Program-made: the position numbers and the translations under genes
The notes under the pieces: model-generated
What the model was told of the DNA's origin: nothing
Database searches by the model: none
Seen by the model: only the letters and a program-made list of their open reading frames with translations
Source of the DNA: Chloroflexota bacterium
GTDB taxonomy: Bacteria; Chloroflexota; Dehalococcoidia; SM23-28-2; RBG-16-64-32
DNA: 5,433 nt
Reading direction: 5' to 3'
NCBI GenBank assembly: GCA_005880055.1
Contig: VBJS01000124.1
Location: 5,777-11,209 of the forward strand
Shown: one piece after another, positions 1 through 4,083 of the stretch
Position numbering within the stretch: the first letter of the stretch is position 1
Layout of the letters: every line of letters starts with the position of its first letter

Positions 1-1
1 T

Positions 2-451
2 TACATGCGCCTCAATACAGTCGGGTTCCTGCTGAAGGACGGCCCGGTGTCCCGGCTGGTGGAAGCCGTGCGACTGGTCGCGGCGGGCACGTTCGTCTGT
101 GAGACCGAGATGATACGGCATATCCTGACCCGCCTGAGCCAGTGGGCCACCTACACGGAGGACTCTCGCAACGGCCAGACCCTTTCCGAGCGTGAGACGG
201 AAGTCCTGGTAATGGTAGCCCACGGCGCTTCGAACAAGGAGATTGCGCAGGAACTGTTCCTCTCCGAAGGTACAGTCAAGGCACACGTCAGCCACATCAT
301 GAACAAATTAAGCCTGGAACGGCGCACAGACCTGGTTCGTTACGCCCTAACCAAGGGCGTCGTGCCTATATCCGAAGACGGGGCCGAGAACAACGGTAAC
401 AACGGCGCGGCTAGCGGCCAGACCAACGGCCAACAGCGCGACGCGGCCTGA
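2..451 (+). CDS. NarL/FixJ-family response regulator, C-terminal part (5' truncated by window edge)
   Basis: This is a DNA-binding transcriptional regulator of the two-component type, of which only the last ~150 residues lie in the window. The reading frame is open to the left edge, so the ATG at position 5 is probably internal. The first residues include GFLLKD, the end of a receiver domain carrying the conserved beta-5 lysine, followed by the last receiver helix (LVEAVRLVAAG). After a linker comes a full LuxR/GerE helix-turn-helix at about residues 60-118, with LSERETEVL, the recognition segment SNKEIAQELFLSEGTVKAHV and the closing NKLSLERRTDLVRYAL. The final ~25 residues are a low-complexity tail rich in Asn, Gly and Gln. 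Family knowledge: phosphorylation of the receiver aspartate by a histidine kinase usually controls dimerisation and promoter binding. The aspartate, the partner kinase and the targets are not visible here. Family assignment is secure; the regulon is unknown. Confidence 0.93.
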   Translation, partial: YMRLNTVGFLLKDGPVSRLVEAVRLVAAGTFVCETEMIRHILTRLSQWATYTEDSRNGQTLSERETEVLVMVAHGASNKEIAQELFLSEGTVKAHVSHIMNKLSLERRTDLVRYALTKGVVPISEDGAENNGNNGAASGQTNGQQRDAA

Positions 452-520
452 GCCTAGCCTCCCGTAGCGCGTCCGGCGAAGTATATCCGTCGTCTTTAGA
501 TATCGCCCGGCGGTTGCCTG

Positions 521-547
521 TTGACGTAAAATCGGCTCAGGTACAGT
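521..547 (+). promoter_or_regulatory. Possible sigma-70-type promoter in front of the small acidic gene
   Basis: TTGACG at 521-526 matches five of six bases of the -35 consensus. TACAGT at 542-547 matches four of six of the -10 consensus. The spacer is 15 bp, shorter than the preferred 17. Transcription would begin at about 553-555, essentially on the ATG at 551, which would imply a leaderless or nearly leaderless message. This agrees with the poor ribosome-binding site there (only CAGG, 9 nt upstream). The call rests on pattern only. Confidence 0.3.
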
Positions 548-550
548 TTG

Positions 551-964
551 ATGGACGCTCAATCGGAGGCTGCCGCCGTCGACCAGGGCCTACTCGAGCG
601 CGTCTCAGATTTGCCTCCGGGCGGCCAGCGCTGGCTGAGGACGGCTCTGCAAGCCATCAAGTCGTCAGGGTTGTTGGATGACGGGTTGCCTTCCCCCGCT
701 CGCCGTGAAGCGACGCCCGCCGATGAGGAGCCTGAGCCGCGGGCTGCGCCCGCCAGCCTGGAGGACGTAATCACCGGCAAGGCCGATCTTCGCGAACACC
801 TGGAGTCCTATCCCGAACTGGCGGATGAGCTCAACGGCCTGGCGGAGATCATCGATCTGCTCCGTGACAGCGGCGAGGCTCGGCGCCGAAAGGGTGAGCA
901 GATCCTGCGCGAGGAGATCCTGGGAGAGCCGGGCCGAGCGCCTGAGGACGAGGAATCTTCGTAG
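551..964 (+). CDS. Small acidic helical protein of unknown function
   Basis: I do not recognise a named family. The protein has about 137 residues from ATG 551; a TTG directly before it (548) is an alternative start. The N-terminal third (about 1-45) is predicted helical (GLLERVSDLPPGGQRWLRTALQAIKSSGLL). Residues about 48-70 are a Pro/Glu/Ala-rich, probably disordered linker. Residues about 70-125 form a charged helical module with HLESYPELADEL, followed by LAEIIDLLRDSGEARRRKG and a Glu-rich end. The x-YPELA-x-EL pattern resembles short helical segments in regulatory proteins near bacterial kinases and sigma factors, but that resemblance alone does not give a function. There is no signal peptide, membrane helix or cysteine pair, so it is probably cytoplasmic. 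It lies 96 bp after the response regulator on the same strand, so a regulatory link is possible but unproven. Its stop is 28 bp from the stop of the convergent reductase gene. Confidence 0.72.
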   Translation: MDAQSEAAAVDQGLLERVSDLPPGGQRWLRTALQAIKSSGLLDDGLPSPARREATPADEEPEPRAAPASLEDVITGKADLREHLESYPELADELNGLAEIIDLLRDSGEARRRKGEQILREEILGEPGRAPEDEESS

Positions 965-992
965 GGGATCAGCCTTCGGTGGAGATCGGGCC

Positions 993-1793
993 TCAGTAGA
1001 CGATCAGGTCTTCGCCGCCGTCCACGTGAATGACGTTGCCTGTCAGCCAAGGGCGATCATCGGCCGCGAGCTGCACCATCGTTCGGGCGACGTCATCGGG
1101 CACTGTTAGCCGGCCGCCGGGGTTATGCTCGCGCCCAAACTCCAGCATCTGCTCGTGCCCCGGTATCTTGCGCAGCGCCGGCGTATCCGTCACTCCCGCC
1201 TGGATGGCGTTGACCGCGATGCCACGGGCCGCCAGCTCCACCGCTAGGTGCTTCACATGGTACTCCAGGGTGGCTTTCGCGGCGCCCGTTGGGCCGTAGT
1301 TGGGGAGGACCCTGTGCGAGCCGGCGCTGGTCATGGCGAACACCTTGGACCCGACACCCAGCAAGCCACTGTAAAAGAGGTCCTGAACCCAGTACACCAG
1401 GCTGTTCGCCATGACGTCCAGAGTCATCTCCACCTGCTTCTGGTTTACCGCTTCCTTGCGGTCGGCCGGCAGATACGGCCGCAGCGTCCCAAAGGCCAGT
1501 GAATGCATCAGGATGCGGAGATTGGTGCCGGGCGCCAGACGCTCGCGGATCTCGCCAACGACAGCGCGCCGTTTCTGTTCATCCGCCGCATTGACGTTGA
1601 AGAACACGGCCTCGCCGCCCATGTCCTTAATGTAATCGACGACTCGTTGTGCGTTGGGGAGCGTTTGGCGCAGATCCAGGTGAACACCGAAGACGTTCAT
1701 GCCGGCCCGCGCGAACTCCATCGCTGCACCGCCGCCGTGCCCACTGGATGCGCCCAGAATTAGCGCCCAGCGGCCCTCCAACCCGTCGCTCAA
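993..1793 (-). CDS. Enoyl-ACP-reductase-like short-chain dehydrogenase (FabI/FabL type)
   Basis: This is an NAD(P)H-dependent SDR oxidoreductase, cytoplasmic, most like enoyl-[acyl-carrier-protein] reductases, which carry out the last reduction of fatty-acid elongation. With a TTG start at 1793 it has 266 residues, normal for the family. Visible motifs are the nucleotide-binding loop GASSGHG (14-20), HSLAFG (97-102, like the HSIAF segment of FabI), MTSAGSHRVLPNYG (154-167) and the catalytic pair Tyr166/Lys173. That pair has the Y-x6-K spacing of enoyl reductases rather than the Y-x3-K of ordinary SDRs. AGVTDTPALR (199-208) and VDGGEDL (257-263) close the fold. Serine follows MT, where FabI has its second tyrosine; FabL-type enzymes have serine there as I recall them. 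I chose TTG 1793 because GGAGG lies 4 nt upstream and TTGA overlaps the stop of the preceding gene. GTG 1814 (273 residues, 25-nt overlap, GAGG 7 nt upstream) is the alternative. It is the last gene of the galU operon. A role in fatty-acid synthesis or in reducing another enoyl thioester is inferred. Confidence 0.9.
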   Translation of the reverse strand: MSDGLEGRWALILGASSGHGGGAAMEFARAGMNVFGVHLDLRQTLPNAQRVVDYIKDMGGEAVFFNVNAADEQKRRAVVGEIRERLAPGTNLRILMHSLAFGTLRPYLPADRKEAVNQKQVEMTLDVMANSLVYWVQDLFYSGLLGVGSKVFAMTSAGSHRVLPNYGPTGAAKATLEYHVKHLAVELAARGIAVNAIQAGVTDTPALRKIPGHEQMLEFGREHNPGGRLTVPDDVARTMVQLAADDRPWLTGNVIHVDGGEDLIVY

Positions 1794-2599
1794 CCCACCT
1801 CCCTGCGCATCCACCCGGGTGCCTCGTCCGCCGGTTGCTCGCTCGACGCCGGACCTGCATCGCCGCTGTCCGGCAGGGTGAAGCCCTGCCCTACAGCACT
1901 GGAGGGCGGTTCAGCTTTCTCCAGACGCTCGAAGCAGTTGAACAGGACTTCGCCGATGCGGGCGCGATCATTCGCGAAATCCCGCACCGGCGGCAGGAAC
2001 ACGATTCGTCCGCGCCCTGCCTTCACCTCGAAGGCGATCGGCACCCCGGCCGAGCTGCGCCCGATGACAGTCGCACCCGTGGCCACCGCCTCATCCAGGC
2101 ACGCCCGATAGGCCAACCGGGGGCCGAGCTCGGCCACATACTGAGCGAACGGGTGCTCGGCCGCCGTCACCTCGGCGCCCGCCGTCCCGAAGCCGGGCAG
2201 CAGCACTGCCGTATACGGCGCTTCTGCGGGCTGCGGAAGCCATTCGTATCGGCCCCAGCTGTCCACGCCGGCGATGCCTGCGTGCCTGGCGTCGGGGTAG
2301 GCGATGCAGGCCGCCGTGCCACCGTGGTCGAAGAACCGCGCAGCTTCTCGGCGCCTCATCGAGAGGAGGCCGGACAGGGCGAACGCGCGCGCCGGTGTTT
2401 CCGCGTTGACCACCGGCTGCCCGTCGAAGGTGGAGTGCTGGCCGCTGCCCTCGGTCACCTCGTCCACCGCTTGCGATACCGCCTGGATATCGAAAATCAG
2501 ACGTGAATACTCGCAGATGGAGGGTGCCGAAATAAACGAGTAGTTATCGAAGCTGGCGTGTGGCAACGGTATCCCAATGACAAGCGTTCGGGGGGGCAT
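1790..2599 (-). CDS. Uncharacterised protein, possibly class I amidotransferase-like fold
   Basis: I cannot name this family with confidence. The protein has 269 residues starting at ATG 2599. It opens with a hydrophobic strand TLVIGIPLP (5-13), then HASFDNYSF and YSRLIFD (31-37), typical of an alternating strand/helix fold that often reads 'the part one can see as a target' in flavodoxin or Rossmann-like proteins. RREAARFFDHGGTAACIAYP (83-102) looks like the helix, GG turn and strand of class I glutamine amidotransferase-like (ThuA/DJ-1 type) domains. GVPIAFEVKAGRGRIVFLPP (185-204) looks like their closing strands. No clear nucleophile elbow cysteine with a His/Glu pair is evident, so I do not claim amidotransferase activity. 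Residues 231-269 are a Pro/Ser/Glu-rich, probably disordered tail. There is no signal peptide. The gene starts immediately after the galU stop with no spacer and a GGAG site inside galU, and overlaps the reductase gene, so the three are very probably one transcript. Confidence 0.85.
   Translation of the reverse strand: MPPRTLVIGIPLPHASFDNYSFISAPSICEYSRLIFDIQAVSQAVDEVTEGSGQHSTFDGQPVVNAETPARAFALSGLLSMRRREAARFFDHGGTAACIAYPDARHAGIAGVDSWGRYEWLPQPAEAPYTAVLLPGFGTAGAEVTAAEHPFAQYVAELGPRLAYRACLDEAVATGATVIGRSSAGVPIAFEVKAGRGRIVFLPPVRDFANDRARIGEVLFNCFERLEKAEPPSSAVGQGFTLPDSGDAGPASSEQPADEAPGWMRREVG
1798..1802 (-). promoter_or_regulatory. Shine-Dalgarno GGAGG that favours the TTG start of the reductase
   Basis: Read on the minus strand, GGGAGGTGGG precedes TTG 1793-1791. 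GGAGG is separated by 4 nt from the TTG, and the TTG shares bases with the TGA stop (1792-1790) of the preceding gene. This is the layout of translational coupling. The spacing is slightly short, so the upstream GTG at 1814 is not excluded. Confidence 0.5.
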
Positions 2600-3469
2600 C
2601 TATCGCTCCGGCTGCATGGCATGCAGGTAGGAGAGGAGCTCGTCCCGAAGCGCCGGCTTGCGCATGGCCAGGAAGAGCGAGGCCTTAAGCAACCCGGCCG
2701 GTTGGCCACAATCGAACCGTTGGCCCTCGTACTCATATGCATACACCGGTTCCCGGGCAATCAGGCGGTCGAGTGCGTCCATCAACCAGATCTCTCCCGC
2801 GCGGCCGGGCGGAGTGTCCTGGAGGACGCTGAGCAGCTCAGGCGTCACGATGAAGCGGCCGACGGTGGTCAGGTTCGAAGGCGCTTCCTCAAGCGAAGGC
2901 TTCTCGATGATGCGCCGCACCCCGTAGAGGCGCTCCCCCATCGGTTCGGGCTCGATCACGCCGTAGTTCACCACCTCCTCGCGGGGGACCTCCTGGACGG
3001 CGACAATTGTGCCGGCATGCCTTTCGTACTGGTCGATCAACTGGCGGATTGCCGGGGTATCGTGAAAGATGACGTCGTCCGGGAAAAACACGGCGAACGG
3101 CTCGTTGCCGATGAAGGGCTGCGCCATGAGGATAGCGTGGCCGTTCCCCATTCGCTCCTTCTGGAAGACATAGGCGATTTCCGTCATCTTCCAAAGCCGC
3201 TGCACCTCATCCAGCCTGCCCGCATCGCCCTTCTTGTCGAGCAGGTCCTCCAGCTCCGGGCTGCGGTCAAAGTGCTCCTCGATCGCACGCTTGGAAGCGC
3301 TTGTCACCATAATGATTTGATCCAGACCTGCGGCCAGCGCCTCTTCCACGATGTACTGGATCACGGGCCGGTCCAGCAGGGGCAGCATCTCCTTGGGGAC
3401 GGCCTTCGTAGCGGGAAGGAAGCGAGTGCCAAAGCCGGCAGCTAGGATAACGGCCTTGCGAACGGTCAT
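2600..3469 (-). CDS. galU: UTP-glucose-1-phosphate uridylyltransferase (UDP-glucose pyrophosphorylase)
   Basis: It catalyses UTP + glucose-1-phosphate to UDP-glucose + diphosphate in the cytoplasm, supplying UDP-glucose for envelope glycans, glycolipids and galactose metabolism. At 289 residues it has the usual length for bacterial GalU. The nucleotidyltransferase signature AAGFGTRFLPATKAVPKEML (10-29) is intact with Gly12, Arg15 and Lys26. QKERMGNGHAI (103-113) corresponds to the usual QKE-LGLGHA nucleotide-binding loop, with Asn in place of the common Leu. FPDD (129-132) carries the metal-binding aspartate. EKP (189-191), VGRFIVTPELL (203-213), GEIWLMDAL (225-233; usually GEIQLTDA) and FDCG (252-255) complete the family pattern. 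The ATG at 3469 fits the family N-terminus, although no Shine-Dalgarno site precedes it. It is the first gene of a three-gene minus-strand operon and is divergent from the SRP RNA gene. Related sugar-phosphate nucleotidyltransferases such as RmlA are less likely, given the spacing of the motifs. Confidence 0.96.
   Translation of the reverse strand: MTVRKAVILAAGFGTRFLPATKAVPKEMLPLLDRPVIQYIVEEALAAGLDQIIMVTSASKRAIEEHFDRSPELEDLLDKKGDAGRLDEVQRLWKMTEIAYVFQKERMGNGHAILMAQPFIGNEPFAVFFPDDVIFHDTPAIRQLIDQYERHAGTIVAVQEVPREEVVNYGVIEPEPMGERLYGVRRIIEKPSLEEAPSNLTTVGRFIVTPELLSVLQDTPPGRAGEIWLMDALDRLIAREPVYAYEYEGQRFDCGQPAGLLKASLFLAMRKPALRDELLSYLHAMQPER
2606..2609 (-). promoter_or_regulatory. Ribosome-binding site (GGAG) of the uncharacterised operon gene, inside galU
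   Basis: On the minus strand GGAG lies 6 nt before ATG 2599, within the last codons of galU. The galU stop TAG (2602-2600) abuts the ATG directly. Spacing and core sequence fit a standard Shine-Dalgarno site and fix this start codon. Confidence 0.7.
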
Positions 3470-3731
3470 TGGGGAGGAGTCCGTGGCGGTGGCATGAGCG
3501 GCGTCGTTAGCCGGTAGTCTAGCGCAGGCTCCTTCGGCGCAGCAAGGCGAAGCGAACGAGACAGCGATCGCTCATTGGCGCGGAATCAAGAGCATTGCTG
3601 CGCTCGTGCAAATAGGCACAAGCCGTCTGGCGTCATTTTGGGCAGCAGGGGACAGTTAGAGGCCCGGATTGGGCGATATCGATTCGACAACGGCAGTCGG
3701 CAGGCTCTCGTTTTCGCGCGACCCATTCGTC
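3470..3731. other. Divergent intergenic region without a recognisable gene
   Basis: This 262-bp stretch separates the galU start from the SRP RNA promoter. I see no tRNA, no convincing ORF on either strand and no strong hairpin followed by a T-tract. It holds a perfect 10-bp palindrome AGCGATCGCT (3563-3572), and a short inverted repeat GTGC/GCAC around a 6-nt loop (3606-3619). A second inverted repeat, CTTCG/CGAAG with an 11-nt loop, lies at 3532-3552. Any of these could be a regulator site, but none is diagnostic. It should also contain the galU promoter. Confidence 0.6.
3516..3545 (-). promoter_or_regulatory. Weak candidate promoter for the galU operon
   Basis: On the minus strand TTGCTG (3545-3540) and TAGACT (3521-3516) are separated by 18 bp. 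They match three of six and four of six consensus bases. Transcription would start about 40 nt before the galU ATG. The match is poor enough that chance is a serious alternative. Confidence 0.2.
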
Positions 3732-3760
3732 TTGACAGGGCCGGACGTAATCGTGATAAC
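3732..3760 (+). promoter_or_regulatory. Sigma-70-type promoter of the SRP RNA gene
   Basis: A perfect -35 box TTGACA (3732-3737), a 17-bp spacer and a -10 box GATAAC (3755-3760, four of six consensus bases) predict a transcription start 6-8 bp downstream, at about 3767-3768. That is exactly where the 5' strand of the RNA's terminal helix begins. The agreement between promoter position and RNA end makes this the best supported regulatory site in the window. A strong, constitutive promoter is expected for an SRP RNA. Confidence 0.85.
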
Positions 3761-3766
3761 ATGTCC

Positions 3767-4041
3767 GACGGTCGTGCTAGACGGGGAGCTAGCGGTGCCC
3801 TGTACCCGCAATCCGCTATAGCGGGGTCGAATTCCCGCTCGAGGTCTTGGCGCCGCAGGGACTGTCCTCGGTAAGCAGTGTTGATGACCTGGCCCTGCGC
3901 GGCGGGACGCTGTGAACCCCGTCAGGCCCGGAAGGGAGCAGCGGTAAGTAGTTAGTCCCGGGCGCCGCAGGTTTACCGGGTCGGAGTTGGCTGCCAGGGA
4001 CAAGCCTGCGGACCGGATCGACAGCGGGTGCACGACCGTAA
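3767..4041 (+). ncRNA. ffs: Signal recognition particle RNA, large bacterial type (with Alu domain)
   Basis: This RNA is the scaffold of the signal recognition particle. It binds Ffh (SRP54) and targets ribosomes making membrane and secreted proteins to the membrane receptor FtsY. The SRP54-binding hairpin is unmistakable: GTCAGG (3921-3926), CCC-GGAA-GGG with its tetraloop at 3930-3933, and AGCAG (3937-3941). The ends form a perfect 10-bp helix (3768-3777 with 4030-4039). The 5' part folds as an Alu domain: TAGCGG/CCGCTA (3790-3795 with 3813-3818) and AGCGGG/CCCGCT (3820-3825 with 3834-3839). The long central helix is supported by 3853-3859 with 4005-4011, 3870-3876 with 3971-3977, 3899-3903 with 3964-3968 and 3904-3908 with 3955-3959. 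About 275 nt is the size of the Bacillus-like large class, not the ~110-nt 4.5S form. Exact ends are inferred from the terminal helix and the promoter; the 3' end may be trimmed by RNases. Confidence 0.96.
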
Positions 4042-4072
4042 AAACGGCGGGCTCCTCCCAGGCCCTTTCACT

Positions 4073-4078
4073 GAGAGG
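4073..4078 (+). promoter_or_regulatory. Shine-Dalgarno GAGAGG favouring a TTG start for the 3D-domain gene
   Basis: GAGAGG is followed by 5 nt and then TTG 4084. A GTG at 4078 overlaps this motif and has only CTTTCAC-like sequence before it, so TTG is preferred. A later TTG at 4117, with GAAGGG 9 nt upstream, is a further option. No ATG exists in frame before the membrane segment. Confidence 0.5.
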
Positions 4079-4083
4079 TGCGT

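Noticed and set aside
527..532. TAAAAT as a -10 box before the small acidic gene
   Set aside because: It matches the consensus well, but no -35-like sequence lies at an acceptable distance upstream.
965..992. Terminator between the convergent genes
   Set aside because: The 28-bp gap contains only very short complementarity (GATC repeats, CC/GG) and no T-run on either strand.
1649..2506. Open frame of 285 codons on the plus strand
   Set aside because: It is antisense to the reductase and the uncharacterised operon gene, both of which have better start sites and protein-like composition.
2558..3445. Open frame of 295 codons on the plus strand
   Set aside because: It mirrors galU, which is unmistakable on the opposite strand; the product is a His/Leu/Arg-rich shadow.
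3820..3839. T-arm-like sequence GGTCGAATTCCC suggesting a tRNA
   Set aside because: It is an Alu-domain hairpin of the SRP RNA; no acceptor, D or anticodon arm can be built around it.
3575..3874. Open frame of 99 codons on the plus strand
   Set aside because: It covers the SRP promoter and the 5' half of the SRP RNA; its Arg/Ser-rich product matches no family.
4036..4068. Possible terminator (CCGT/ACGG hairpin, or GGGC/GCCC followed by TTT)
   Set aside because: The stems are only 4 bp, the first overlaps the SRP terminal helix and there is no real T-tract, so termination cannot be supported.
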